A stretch of DNA of 64,000 nucleotides, from assembly GCF_035222275.1 (NCBI RefSeq), contig NC_085886.1:1798001-1862000 (forward strand), in the 5' to 3' direction. Below are positions 48,701 to 62,111 of this stretch, one piece after another. The notes under the pieces were generated by a model. It had not been told where the DNA came from and did no database searches. It saw only the letters and a program-made list of their open reading frames with translations. The position numbers were made by a program, and so were the translations under genes. This DNA is from Podospora bellae-mahoneyi. Its lineage: Eukaryota; Ascomycota; Sordariomycetes; Sordariales; Podosporaceae. Each line of letters begins with the position of its first letter. Position 1 is the stretch's first letter.

Positions 48701-51700
48701 AGCACCTACCTCTAACGCAATCGAGCAACTTTGGAAGGAACACCCGAGAGGGGAACAAGCAGGGCACCTCACCAAAGACAGGAACAACAGGAGAAAGGCA
48801 GGAGCACCTCACTTCATGGAGAGAGAGAGAGAGGAAGCTACCCCCACTGCCTCGACTTCTATAACTGCCATCTATCTGCTGCCTTATCTTTTCCCGTCGT
48901 TACATTTCCTTATCAAAGGTGTATATTCCCGCTGGGTCAGACTTGCAACCAGTGCAACTGCCGGTTTTCTGATTACCTAATCATGGCCTCGAAGAGTCTC
49001 CGGCTCTGGCCAACTTCACCACTCCTTCGTCTCCTCATATCTCACTTCTAACCTGCTGTCAGATGCGCGGTACCAGATTGCCGGAACGGCCCTTGCCCAC
49101 CCGTCCGCCGTCTCTGGTCAACTTGACGAAAACCGCATTTCACAGCATTGACCGACAATCTCTGCTGTTTCTTGCCAATTCTTGCGGGGTCGGCTTACCT
49201 CTTTGGAGGACATGGTGCTACTACAGTTGGTTCTCACCACGCCCAGCCGCCAGGATTCCTCGGTGGAAATGAAACCACTCTCTCGGGACCGGCATTCGGA
49301 CGTCCATCGTTGACCTCATCATTTTCTGACCGCCAGACGCCATCATTTCTTTTGGGCATGGAATCTCGCTGGCTCGTCGTGGATTTCCACAGCTCTCAGA
49401 AAGGAGAAATGTCCTCCGATCCTGGCTGGCATTGACTGCCTACCAACCACCTGCGATACCTCCCCCCCTCCCCGCTTCCATCGATGACCATACAAACTCC
49501 TTTGCAGCATATCTCGGGCAGTCTGCCCTATCAGACGCCACCAGATCAGCCAGGCCACAGTTTGTGGCTTCCCCTCCTCTTGAAACAGCAACCACCGTCA
49601 ACCAACATGTCTTGCTGTCGTCGCATGCATTGGGCACAGATACAGACTGTACATGCTGGTCATCACCAAAGCCAGGCCTCCCGGTCCAGATCTCGACAGG
49701 TCCCTATGTTTCTTCGTCCAACCACATCTTGCCCAAGTCAACCAATCAGCGGCATGAAAAGCAGCCCTTTCCCCCCAGGTTTTGACAGCCACAGACTAGG
49801 GGTGGCCCAAGCGGCCAGAGGATAAGTTATACAAACAAACAAACTTGTAGCGGACCGAGGTGTTTCTATGGCTATTCCCCTTTCAGTTTCTCTTGCATGG
49901 TGAGAAATGCCACGGCGATCCAACTGGCTATGAATCAGCCTGACGGCGGAAATGGCGCGCACAAACAAGACTGTGGTTGGCAAGCCTTTTTCGACCATCA
50001 TCAATCACCAGTGGTTAGTGCAACTGGGCTGTTACCGAGCTGGTGGTAACCTCCGTAACCTCTCGGAGGAAAACACCACGGAAAATCATTGCTTCCGACA
50101 GCGAAGGATCCAGCCTTCCAGCCAACACTGGAAGGATCATTTTTGGCAGGCGAGGTGTCAGAAGCAGCCAGAGCGGGAGCGGCTGGAAATGTGTGTCTGG
50201 CTCTGACATCAGGGCTTCAGACAGCTGGCGTCTTACTCGCGAGATGGTGTGCTACCGACCTCCCAACCTGGGGAAAGAGGTTGGCCCAACATAGCAGTCC
50301 GTAGCCGTCTTGTCCCAGCTGGTTCTGAGGTTTCAGCATTGGAGCACCTGTTGGTTGCGTCCATACCACGACCGTAACGCTCACCACGATGGTTCACAGT
50401 GCAGACGCTGCGCTCATGCATCTCCTGGCTGGTTCCACAACGCAGGGCACATCGATAGCCACGGCAAGCGTACCCTTCGCAACTTGCAACACCAACACCA
50501 GGCATTGCTACAAGAGTCCGAACCTCTCGGTCTTTGATGCGCACCAACGACCTTTGCATAACTCCTTCACTAGTAGACGCCGAACAAGCTAGATCAACAT
50601 CGCCAACAACGCAGCACGCAGCAAAAGGTCTTGTCAACGATTTGTTTTCCTGATAAGCTCCTCGGTTCGACTTGGATGAGACACGAGAGGGTCTAACTGA
50701 GAGCAGCTTACGACTTCCGACGCCAGTCGTCTTGATCATCGCCCGCCTCTTTGCTCGGTTGCAACGCGCACTGTCGAGTATGTACATCCAGGCATATCAC
50801 GACAGCTATGCCTAGGATCACCTTGTCCTCGATGGCCAACCCCTTTTTGTGCTCCCACAGCACGCTTTCAACTCGACGGTAGCCTGGTCACCTGTGTAAC
50901 CCACCCCAAAGGGCAATTCAACGTACCGCCTAATCTTCGAGTCTGGGTCCGTCCATTGTGAATATCTCAACCACTCATCCGTCCCTCCTATTTTCCCGGT
51001 GTCTGCTGTGCTACAAACCCAGTCGGCGTGTCCTGTCCATCTGGTGTCGATTGCCGAAGGAAATAGTATGAGGCCTTATTCCCGCACCTGTGACTGCCTG
51101 CGTGATCAGCAACTCATGGCCGTTTAAATGGCAATGATGTTGGGGCTATCCATGCCCACGTAACACAACCGCTGCGTGTGCGTCGTGTCAAGCCATTTTT
51201 TCTAAACATGCATCGATGAGGCATCTGTCAGGGCACGAAACGAGGGGAACGGTCACTATCGATTTACAAGACGACAAAATGAAGGCATATCCACACCTTG
51301 TCAGATCATACCGGCTCGCGTCCCATGCGAGGATAGTCCACACGCCGACCACGATTGAATCCCTTATCAAGAAGGACATGTCTTTTATTAGCTTGGTTTG
51401 ACTGAAAACCAATCATCTCATCACTACCCTCCATCCCATCATGGCCTCCGCCGCAGCCGCACGCATGTACACACCACGACCCTTACACAAAGAACTCCAG
51501 ATTTCCGTGTTGACATTACACTGGAAGGGCCTATCCTTTCCACTTTTGTGTGTCGTAGTCGACGCAACCTAACGCTTACTTTTTCTCCCCAAGAGCATGG
51601 TGTACACTTTTGCCAGGTAACCAAGGAGAGAGTCTCGCCTTGTCGATGAGACGGCCATCTTGTTAATATTCATGATATTCAACGGCCATGTCAATCAGGA

Positions 51701-53542
51701 ACAGCTTTTTTCTTTGTGTAGCATCCAGATCGCTTAACTGTCCTCCCAAGGTTAATCCAAACAAGATCCTTGCAGGCCGTTGTTGTGTGGTTTTTTGGGG
51801 TTCGTTACAACATGGCACCAACAGAAGCTCATCACCCCCTGCCTATCCCGCTTTGTCAACCACACCCACAGCCTTTTTGATTAATGGGTTTTTTCGGAGT
51901 ATCGGGATACACGGCAGGAAGGATAGGTCACGAGATTGCTCACGGGGGTCTGGGGTGTGACTGGACAGTGTGTGGTTTTGCTCTGACCGCACACCATCTT
52001 TTTTGGGAGGGAGTGTGCGGCGGTGTACTACACCTTCTGATGTCTGCGTACGCAAAAAATCTGTGAGATTTGAGGTACGGATGGGTAAAGGCGGGTTACT
52101 GGTTTGGGGGATTCCGGTTTTTATTGCTGACGTTTATTTGGTTATCAGCAATGTCTGTTTTCATCTCCATCGATAAGCTTGATGTCTTTTGGGAAACGGA
52201 CGGTGCTGACCGCTTCCTCATTTGAGTCTTTTTGTTTCTTGGAAGGCGTCGCCAACAAGGAAGCAAAAGATAGGCGAGACGAAACGAGCAAAAGGGCCGC
52301 GATTAGAAGGTATGTTGCTGTGGACAGAATAGATGGCGTTATCCTATTGGGCATAATGAATATCATTCAAGACGTATTTTTTTTCTAATAATTACTCGGC
52401 AGCACCAGTTATCTTGTCCACGACGACATGAGAAGGTAAAGCAGAGCAAGGCAAGGGATGGAAATCCTTCGCGGGGTACCACCACCACCAACTCAAGATT
52501 GAAACGAACCAACAAGGGTGCCCAAAAAGAAAGGAGGCTTGCATCGAACCGGTCTGTCGGTCTCGATGTTCTCCACATTTTATTTCTGTTTTGAGGATGA
52601 AAAGTGACATGATCTGACGATGACGGTGGGCTTCAGTCCATGCAGATAGATAGATGCTGGCAGCACCGCCGACCTGGTGACTGGTTGGGGATACGATCTG
52701 GGGGATATGCACCGTCGGCAAGTTTCTACATGAGGAGGAAGGGCGCTAAATTAGACGGCACCATAGAAACAGGAATGAGCGAAACGAAAAAGAGTCACCA
52801 TCTGCACAGAGGGGTCAGAAGGGCCGGGGAGGTGGGAAGGAAATGAATCTTGAAAAGCACAAGAACTCGAAACAGGTGTGTGAGAATTCTAAAAAGAAGA
52901 ACCGCTAAAGGTAGACGCCAAAGGGCCAACGATTATGCGACAGGGCAAAACCGATCAACGTGAGGAAAAAGGTGAGGGATATAGGTACAGGGCATGTAGA
53001 TGATTGACTATGAACAGGCCCCAGGTGATGGATGAAAAGAGACGAAAGGACTCTCTTATCAGAAAATCAAGCTTCAACCCTCAGAAGAAGGAAAAAAAGA
53101 AAAAAGAAGAAGAAAACCGAGGAAACCGCCCCCTCCCCCCCTCTCCTCAAGATCGATCAAAGATCAGGGCTGCAGGAGTGGTGACAGATCGGGGGAGTTG
53201 GTTGTCAAAAGTTCTGTCATTTTCCTCGGCAACCTACCCTCCCTCAAACCTGCCGGATCTCACAGCTCGCTCCATCAGAATCGAAATCTCATCATAACTG
53301 ATCATTTTTGTTCCCTCATTCTTTTTTTTGGGACATGAATGATGATGATGATGTGTTGTGTTGTTTACATGTTTTAAGCCCACCCCCGCTTATGATATCT
53401 ACTCCTGCAGCCCCTTTTATCAATCTTGAACTCCCCACAACCCATTTTATACATAGCACCACTCTTTTTCCCATCCCCCCCTTCAGACAGCCCGTGTCTC
53501 CCCTTCCCCAAGTGTCCTCCCCCTTCAGCCAGCCCTTTGGCC
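45752..53542. other. 7.8-kb gene-free interval of ordinary base composition
   Basis: No frame in this stretch shows a recognisable domain, and I could not chain short frames with splice sites into a protein. The longest (50233-50787, minus) has scattered Cys/Arg composition that looks like chance. The interval is not AT-rich, so it does not look like decayed repeats. It is flanked by the DUF2841 start and the ABC transporter stop, so it must hold the DUF2841 promoter and possibly a long 5' UTR or a non-coding RNA. A 26-bp element at 52400 recurs at 62681. Confidence 0.6.
52400..52425 (+). repeat. 26-bp element, copy 1
   Basis: CAGCACCAGTTATCTTGTCC followed by ACGACG. It matches the element at 62681-62706 at 24 of 26 positions. 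It may be an end of a small transposon remnant. Confidence 0.5.
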
Positions 53543-56500
53543 TTACTCCTCCGCCAACCCCGCCTCCCTAACCAACCCATAAAACACCCCCCTCTTCTCT
53601 ATCAACCTCTCGGGCGTATCAAACTCCACCACCTCCCCCCTCTCCAACACCACGACTCTATCACTATCCAAAATAGTATTAATCCTGTGCGCCACAGTGA
53701 TAATCGTCCTGTTCGCAAACAACGGCCCCCTCAGCGTGTTCTGCAGCAGCGCATCAGTCTGGACGTCCACCGCGGCAGTGGCTTCGTCCAAAACCAAAAT
53801 GTTAGACGGGGTGAGCATGGCTCTTGCAAGGGAGACTAGTTGGCGTTGGCCTTGGGATAGGTTGGATCCTGAAAAGAAGAAAAAGGGTTAGTAAACGGTG
53901 GGTAAAGGGGTGTAGGACAAAGAGAGAAAGAAGAGGCGGCCAATGAATGCTGTTCCCAAGTTTGTGGGTGTGTGAGAGAGAGGCTTGTTAAGCTTGATCC
54001 TGCAGCCAAATTCGCGCTGGTGTGATAGACCCCACACGGTAAATGAAAAGGCCCAAACTTGGCGTTTGACCGTTGGCGATTCTGAAAGTTTGGGATGCTA
54101 ATTACTCCCAGTTGTTGCTGCTCTGCCTTATCGCCCTGCTGGTAGATTGTGGGTGTGATAACCCCTCTACCCCCAATGATCCTTGCATTTTGGGGGGGCT
54201 GGGGTACAGAGGGAGGGGGGTATAAGGCAAGGTGATTAAGGTAGGGAGTGAAGGAGGGGGTGCAAAAGGTAAAGGTGTAGTCGGTGAGCAATTCATGATT
54301 CCTAAGCAGCAGCACACAGGCAGGTTTCTTGATGTTGCCGTCGCAATGCCCTTCGGAGTCCGGCCAGCTTGTGTGTCCAACACACCCTCCTACACACTCT
54401 CGGCGATCATGCAGGGGGAAGGATTGGATCGTGTATACGACGGAGAGACGGAATAAGAGAAAGAACAAGAGCAGACGGCGAGCGAAGCACCGAACTCCTC
54501 TTCCCGTCCTTCTACGCCTCATCGTTCTTCATGTCTCCTTCCGTCTCATCCCATCCCATCCCATCCCATCCATCCCAATCCATCCGCTGTTACACGCGCA
54601 GATGACGGCATGCTTCATCTGTCCGTCATGCAGAACGCGCAACGCAAGGAAAGCAGCAACAGAGATATCGCTTTCGTATCAAGAAAATGTGTTCCCAAAG
54701 AATATGGTGTGGCAGCAGCACATGCAGCTAGCCGCGAACGCGCCGCCACCATGCCGAAGAGCGGGCAGCAGAACACTAACACTGAGGGTTGCACAATAAC
54801 ACAAGTGCGGGAAAGCGAAAAGCCGATAGAAAGCGCAGAGAACAATAGGGAAAACCACGTGGGAAAATATGTGGTGCTTACCTCCTTCGTGAATCTTAGC
54901 CTCCAAACCACCCTCCATGGAAGCGACGTGGTCCTTTAGCCGGGCATGTTCTGTGCAGCAAACAGATTGTTAGTCTTGTGTTCCCGTCATCAAGGCAAAT
55001 CAGAGGTCAACAGAAAAACCCATGTGAGCTCCGAGATGGTGGGGGGAAAGACCGAAGAGGGGGGATAGAAACTAGATAGGGGGGCAATGTCACTCTGTGG
55101 TAAGTGTAACATGTCAAAATGAACGTACCGAGAACACTCCAGAGTTCGGTGTCATCGTGGACGTGGCCGGGGTCGAGGTTGTCCCGGACGGTGCCCTCGA
55201 ATAGAGCGGCGTCCTGAGGGATGATGGCCAGGCGACGTCTGAGATCCAAGAGGCCAATGCTTGAGGTGTTGAGGCCATCGATGGTGATGTTGCCCGTGTC
55301 GGGCTCGATGATCCTGAAGAGGGCTAGGGTCAGCGAGGATTTACCGGCTCCGGTACGTCCCACGACACCAATCTTCTCGTGCGACTTGATGTCCAGGTTA
55401 ATGTTCTTGAGAACCAAATCAAGACCCTCGCGGTAACGAGTGCTGTAGTTGTTGAACTCAACTTCGCCGCGGGCCGGCCAACTGACAGGCGGCCGATTGC
55501 GATGAACGATTTCAGGGGCCTCGCTTGGCAGCTGGGCATATTCAAGCACGCGCTCTACAGACACAATGTTGGTCTCGACCTCGACCGTCTGACGGACGAT
55601 CCAGTTGAGGGACGTGGTAATCTGCAGGGCATAAGACATGGCAAAACCAACCCATCCTGCCGACAGCCCGCTGCCATTGACGACCGACATGACGGCGAAG
55701 CCAGCGGCGGCCAGAATCACTACGGCGCCAATAAACTCGAGTCTCACCGCCAACCATCTGTTGGCACTGATGGAGGGGAAGTAAGCTCGCAAATTGGCAT
55801 CTACCCTCCACTCGTTATCGACCTCGAACCTCTCCTGCTGACGGTACGCTCGGATGGTCGAGACACCGCCGAGTGACTCTTGAAAGTGCGCATAGATAGG
55901 ACTTCGGCTCACGCTGTCAAGTCTCTTGAGCTCACGAGATGTGCGCAGGTAGTACCGCTGGATGAAGATGTACATGGCGCTGAGGGGAACGATCAGGGCA
56001 ATGAAGGGAGGTACAGTGACCGAGATCATGACTAGCGTGAAGGCGGACTTTGCCAGGTTGTTGAACAACATGTTGAAGGTCCGGGCAATCACCTCGTCGA
56101 CACGATAGATGTCACTATGTAAGGGTCAAGTTAGCACAATCTGAGCAACCCTCGCTAAAGGCAGACCGCCCCTTCTGCTCCGCTGTTGGACAGCCTGCAA
56201 GATACGTAACAGTAACGGAACACAACATGCCCACTAGTGTTGCCCAACCCACCGGAGCCACTCGATTCTCCCGTCTCATACAACAGTAGCTTGTGCCACG
56301 CTTCTGTCGGCGAACAGGAGCAAGAACGGGGAGAGCCGAGGGACATAACCGGATAAACAAGGCCCTAAGAAGAAGCATCAGGATACGTACCTTGAGAACC
56401 TATTGAGAATGCGGCCGGCCGGTGTGACGTCGAAAAAGGACATGGGCGACCTGAAGATCGCCGTTGCCATCCTCTCGTGCAACTTTCTCGATGCCTATGC

Positions 56501-59500
56501 GAACCACCTGTGAGCATGATACTTGGTCCGCCTGCATCGCCATTGTCAATCTCACTGACCTCAATAGAGCAGAAGATCCAAAGAACAAGCGTTTGCACCA
56601 CGGTAAGGGCGGCAGCGCCGACGCCGAACACGAGATAGAAGCCAAGATACCTGCCAGCATTGAGATTGGAGCCGTTCTTGGTGTTCTCGTCTGACCAGCT
56701 CTTGAGCCACAGATTCCCGCCTGCGTCATCAGAGTTAGCAGGAGGCACATCCAGGGGTGTAAACAACGAAGCAGCCATATATCGTCGGTATCCAAAGTGG
56801 AAGGAGACACATTAACTCACCAATTCCCGCAGTTTGAGCAGCGATGAGTGTAATCAGGTAGACACCAACGGCTGCGAGATTAGCAGTTTTGGCATACTCG
56901 GTGTAAACTGGAACAATATTAGCACCGCGATCGACGATACCAAGATTATAGAAGTTAACAATGACGTACCTGACCACTTGACTTTGCCCTGTTCGGAGTG
57001 CTCCTTTGCCTGCTTGGTCCTGCTAGGGTTCTCCTCGTCGGTGAGCTTGCCCCTTGGGCCTCTGAAGCTGGCGGCACTGGCACGTCTGAGGGTGGTGTTG
57101 CTGCCCGTCCTAGCCTTGGGTTTCGAGGGGGACGATTGACTGGGACCTGGTTTGATAGACTGGAGCGTACTCAACCCTTCCTGGGCTTCCTCGATAGTAT
57201 CTTTTTCTTGGCTGCTGCCCTCGGCATCAATGATGGTAGATGTTTCGCTGCCGCTGTCTGTGGGAGATACAGATTGGGAGCTCGGCCCAGAGCTGTCTTG
57301 GCCAGCGGTTTTGATAAGATCAAAGACCAAGCCCTTCATAGCAACAAGCTGCCTGTAGGTTCCCTTCTCGGCGATCTCGCCATCCTTGAGCATGCAAATG
57401 TAGTCAGATTGGATCAAGACTGGAATCGAGTTCGTGGCGAGGATTCTCGTTTTGGAACTCAGAAGACCCTTGGGGCCAAGGACGTTATCGATAATGTGAC
57501 GTCCGACGTGAGAGTCCACAGCGGATAGGCAGTCGTCCATTAAGTAAATATCAGCTCTCGCGTAAACAGCTCTGGCTAAGGCGACACGGGCCTTTTGGCC
57601 ACCGCTGAGAGAAATGCCGCGCTCTCCCACCACGGTTTCGTCGCCGTCAGGAAGCTGAGCAAAGTCATCGAGCAAAGCGCAGGCCTTGACGGTCCTTTCG
57701 TAGAAATTGGAGTCATAACGATAGCCGAAGATGATGTTTTCCTTGACAGTAGCATTCATGATCCAAGAGGTCTGGCTGACGTAGGCGATTGAGCCTCTGA
57801 TCTCAACATCGCCCTTGACCTTCCAGAGGTCGCCAAGGACACTCTGCAGGAAAGAGCTCTTGCCTGCTCCGACACGGCCTACGATGCAGGACAGCTCTCC
57901 CTTGTGAGCAGAGAAATTGACATCGTGCAAGACGTCCTTGTTTTCGTGGCGGTTCCAGGAAAAGGAAGCATCGCGAATGGTGACAGTCTCCTCGCCGAGC
58001 TCTTCAGCTGCTGGCTTGACAATAACAGCATCAGGCTGGATCTCTTCGGCGGTGAGGAACGAGGTAAGGCGACCGACAGCAACACTGGCTTCGATAATGG
58101 AGGTAATGACCATGGGTAGAACCGCCAGAGGGAAAGTGAGAAGGTTAAAGAGGGCTATGAAAGATTAGCTCAAGTACTATGAGAAGTTGAAGAATGATAC
58201 ACACCCAAGCAGGGGAAGACGATGTCGGTGGTCAGGGGCTTGTCGCCAGAGAAGACAAACACCGCAAATGTCGAGCAGGACACCAAGAAGGGTGTCGAGG
58301 ACCATGTAAAGTTGGCAAAGGCCTGGCCAGCACCAATTCTGCGCAGGTTCTTGAGCTCCTGATCGTTTCTGATGTAGTTGAGCCTGTTCATAAAGGCCGC
58401 ACCCCAGGCATACAACTTGATGCTCTTCATGTTGTTCACAATCTCGGCAATGAGTCGACTCCTGGCGTCCTTGTTCTTCATTTGCTTCTTTTGCAAATTC
58501 TTCATGAACTTTGCAATCATACCATTGATCGGAATCATGACGATCATGACACCAACACCCGCAAGCATAGACCATCCGACGAGCTGGTATAGTGAGGCCA
58601 AGCAGATGATAATCTGGAAAGGGGCAGACCACAGCTGCTGGGCGAACTGCGTAAGATCCTGCAGCCGCTGGGCGTCCACCGCCATATAGTTGACAATGTC
58701 TCCAGTGGTCTTGCTCTTGCGGCCCTCGTTCGAAAGTCTCAATGACTTCTTGTAGATTGCCGAGGTCAAGCCACCCTTGATCCTCATACCGGTAACGAAA
58801 GCAAGCTGGAAATACTGGTGGATCATGGTGGTCTGGAAGACAGCGATAGCAAACATACCCAGAGCGATCGATGCGCCCTTGATGACGGGCTGGCGCTCCA
58901 CGCCAGGAAGGTTCCAGGAGTCGACAAAAGAGAGCAGATACTTCAACAGCTGGGGCTGGGTAAACTGCGAGATATCGTTGCCAATTTTGAACAGAGCAGC
59001 GAGCATATAAGGACCACCATAAGCACGAATAAGCGCCAACCAAATCGACGGGTTCTTGCGAGTCTTGAGTTGGTGCTCCCAGGAAGTGGCAAATGCCTCA
59101 CCCGTGGCCTTTGTAGTATCTGTCTTGGAAAGACCCCAAAGATCCTCCTCTGTCAGGAAAGTCGAGTAACCGTACTTCATAAGTGGCGTCATCCACGAGA
59201 AGGTAAGAAGGGAAAAGACAGTGGCGTATTCCACGGGACACTCCTCTTCGTCTACCAGAGCCTCGTATGTAGAGTTCTTCTTGGGCCACAACCACTCAAA
59301 GAAAAACTCGGCAATCGAAAGGCCAAAGCCGACGCAATAGGTGACAAAGTAGGGCAGGTTGCTGGCAAAGATCTGCTGCGAGATCAGAGATCGAAGTTTG
59401 ACGGAGAGGGCGATGATAAGAAATAGCCAGTAGAAGAGGACGACACCGTTGGCGTTTCGCAGTCTTTCGTGCTCGAGCCATTGAATGGTGAAAATCACAC

Positions 59501-60057
59501 CGAGAGACACGATAGTTGCGACGGTTGTGTACACTCTAAAGTCGCCGTACCAGATAGCGGGATAACTGATGATTTGGAACGCAAGTTGAACCGCAACGTT
59601 GGCGATGATGAGACCGAGCAATACCTATGCGCAATGTCAGCGCAACATCCTTCACGTTACATTCATGTCCATCCAGGCTTCCGCAACCTACCTGCTTGGT
59701 CCAAAAGTGCCAATCCTTGGAAACTGGGTTTGGTTTCCTCCATTTGATCAACCACCCGATGGCCAATGACCCAGCAATGATTCCAAATGCAGCAACAGAA
59801 GCCACCCAGACATCGATAAAGCAAGGCGTAAAGTCCCATCGAAAGGGGCTCAAGGGACCCCAACCTTCTTCATTTCCACATAACGGCTGTCTCAAAGTAC
59901 TTTCCGCGCTCAGATACCCATGGCCAAACCCAGAAGAGAGGGAATGGTATCCTGTAAACGATCCGGTCTCAAAGAGAATCTTTTGCGACGACTGTTGCGG
60001 TTGCGGTGATAAGACCTGCTGCAGGCCATCACCAAAGCGAGCCACGGCCTCGTCCAT
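53543..60057 (-). CDS. ycf1: Ycf1/MRP-type ABC transporter (ABCC family), vacuolar glutathione-conjugate pump
   Basis: Nine exons, 60057-59692, 59624-58205, 58154-56970, 56907-56821, 56720-56560, 56494-56391, 56114-55129, 54950-54882 and 53868-53543, give 1567 residues, near the 1515 of yeast Ycf1. Order: TMD0 (residues ~60-210), TMD1, NBD1 with GRVGAGKSS near 687, LSGGQ near 785 and IYLMDD near 805, an acidic/Ser-rich linker (~880-980), TMD2, and NBD2 with GRTGAGKSS near 1370, NLSQGQ at the start of exon 9, and [12 protein letters not shown]. This is the MRP plan with TMD0. Ycf1 moves glutathione conjugates of cadmium and other metals into the vacuole using ATP. Most introns are short, but intron 6 is 276 bp and intron 8 is 1013 bp; the latter splits NBD2 just before its signature motif. 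Paralogues such as Bpt1 cannot be fully excluded. Confidence 0.95.
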
Positions 60058-61173
60058 TGGCGCAGATATTATTGCCGTCTCAAGAACTTGGGCGCAGACG
60101 TCATATCAGGCCTTCCTCTCCTCCACGACTTCCCCCAAAATGCGCCGAAAACAGGACTTCAATGGCGGGCGGTGAAGTCTCGAAACTAGCCCTGGTATCG
60201 GCGGCGGCTTCGCGGGGCGGATATGGATGACGTTCACGGAGTTTGGCGATCTCGGCACCGGCAAGGCACGGGCGCAAAACCGAGAAAAGCGATGCGATCA
60301 AGTCGACAGCTACTGGGCTGGCTCGGCCAACAGGAGACAATTGAGGTGCGAGGGGCAAGGAATCAATGAAGGATTCTTCGTCGGCAAGAAAAACCGAGAA
60401 AAGAGGACAAGCTTCGCCCAGCAGCCAACAAACGCGCCCTTGAATATGTCAGCAAGTTCTGGGGCCCTGGGGGTCTTTCTGGCAGTTATCGACAGGGGGA
60501 GCCTGAAAATGCAGCCGAGCTAAGCTGCATGCAGCTATCAAAAGTGTTCACGGCCCCAGGTCATACGGCTAGCGGGGGACTTTTGGCATCCGACAATTGG
60601 CTGCAACTGCTCTATTTTCCCTCTTATCCGGATGCCAAGACAAGTACCTGCCTAACAGCTCACAGGGTGACCCACCCGACGTCGGAGCTTTCACCCCACC
60701 AGCAACCGCTGTCCCATTTTCCATCCATCTTCAAGCTTTGCCTCACCACGGTGCCGGTGGCCAGTGTCCGGTGTGACGACAGCAGCTCTCTGCCTCGTGG
60801 TACGCAGTACACGATTGGTAATATGGAATGCTTCTTTCCACTTCATAATCTGTCTTTCCGTGACATTTTGCGGGGAAGAACCGGCGCTCTGGGACGTGGT
60901 CGGGGCGTCTTATGCCGACACATCCATTGATGTGCTCTTCAGAGCAAAGTTGACGCAACCACTTGCAAATGCCATAGCAATGCTAATTACAATCGAAGCT
61001 AAGCCAATCTAACCAGTTCCATATTTGCTGCGTACCTCTTCAGCCGAGAACTATCCAAGCTTGTCATACCCATCTTGACAAAACTTCCACGGTTTATTCT
61101 TTCACACACCATATCGATAACGGCTTCCGGTCCCGCCGTCACACCTACCCCACCATTAGGGCACCCCCCTGCA
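60058..61173. promoter_or_regulatory. Divergent promoter region, ycf1 / YjbQ-family gene
   Basis: 1.1 kb between opposed starts. It should hold both promoters. No metal- or stress-response site is clear enough to name, and no other gene is seen. Confidence 0.45.
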
Positions 61174-62111
61174 ATGACGTTGGAGAAAGCCCCTCCTCCT
61201 TCACCATCCATTCTAGAAAGCATGCCTTGCTCGACACCACCACAACGCTCACCATCACCACCACCAACATACAACGAAAGCGATTCTATCCCCCTGGAAT
61301 CCCTCTCCCCAACCGGCCAATCCACAACCCCCAAACCACCTATTTCCCCATCTCTACCCCCCCTGAAAATCCCCTCCCAATCCCAACTCCCCACCCTCCT
61401 CTTCATCTCCATCCTCTTCCTAGCGTTCTTCCCCTCCCTCTTCCACACCCTCTGGACCCTCCCCTTCTCCTTCCTCTTCCCCTCCCACCACAACACCCCC
61501 ACAAGCTACCACTCCCCCCCCTCAGCAGTAGCAATGTGGACCCAAAAACAATTCACCCTCCCCTCCCGCTCTCGCGGCTCATACCTCATCACCGACACCA
61601 TCATCAAGGAACTCCCCGAGATCAAAAACTACAAAGTGGGCTTGTTGAACCTGTTTATCCAGCACACCTCCTGCGCGTTGAGTCTGAATGAGAATTGGGA
61701 CGAGGATGTCAGGGCGGATATGAGTGATGCGTTGGATAAGATTGTGCCGGAGCAAGGGCCGAAGGGGGAGGCGCTTTATAGGCATGATGCTGAGGGTGAG
61801 TTTGTTTCTGGGATGAAGACCAAAAAGGGATGGTGGGAGAGCTGACATGTATGGGGATACCTAACCTAGGGCTGGATGACATGCCTGCTCATGTCAAGAG
61901 TGCTTTGATTGGGGCTAGTGTTACTATTCCGATCAAGGATGGGAAACTGGTGAGTCTTGACTGGTTGTGGTGAGTGGAAGGAAAGGGGCGAAATGATGCT
62001 AATGAGTTGAAATAGTGCACCGGAACGTGGCAGGGGATCTGGTATCTCGAGTTTAGAGCCGCCAAGCATAGTCGCCGGGTTGTTGCTACGATACAGGGCG
62101 AGAAGGCTTGA
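61174..62111 (+). CDS. UPF0047/YjbQ-family protein with N-terminal membrane extension
   Basis: Exons 61174-61795, 61870-61949 and 62016-62111 give 265 residues. The C-terminal ~145 residues, from [20 protein letters not shown] (Met at 61534), are the YjbQ fold: [19 protein letters not shown] with the conserved [36 protein letters not shown] and [11 protein letters not shown]. Family members are sometimes called secondary thiamine-phosphate synthases; the true reaction is uncertain. The first ~120 residues are Pro/Ser-rich and then hydrophobic ([20 protein letters not shown], about residues 72-92), which would anchor the enzyme in a membrane or act as a targeting signal. The family is normally ~140 residues, so translation may instead start at 61534, with a long leader; another in-frame Met lies at 61075. 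Confidence 0.85.

Noticed and set aside
50233-50787. 184-codon minus-strand frame in the large gap
   Set aside because: Scattered Cys/Arg/Ser composition and no recognisable motif; likely a chance frame.
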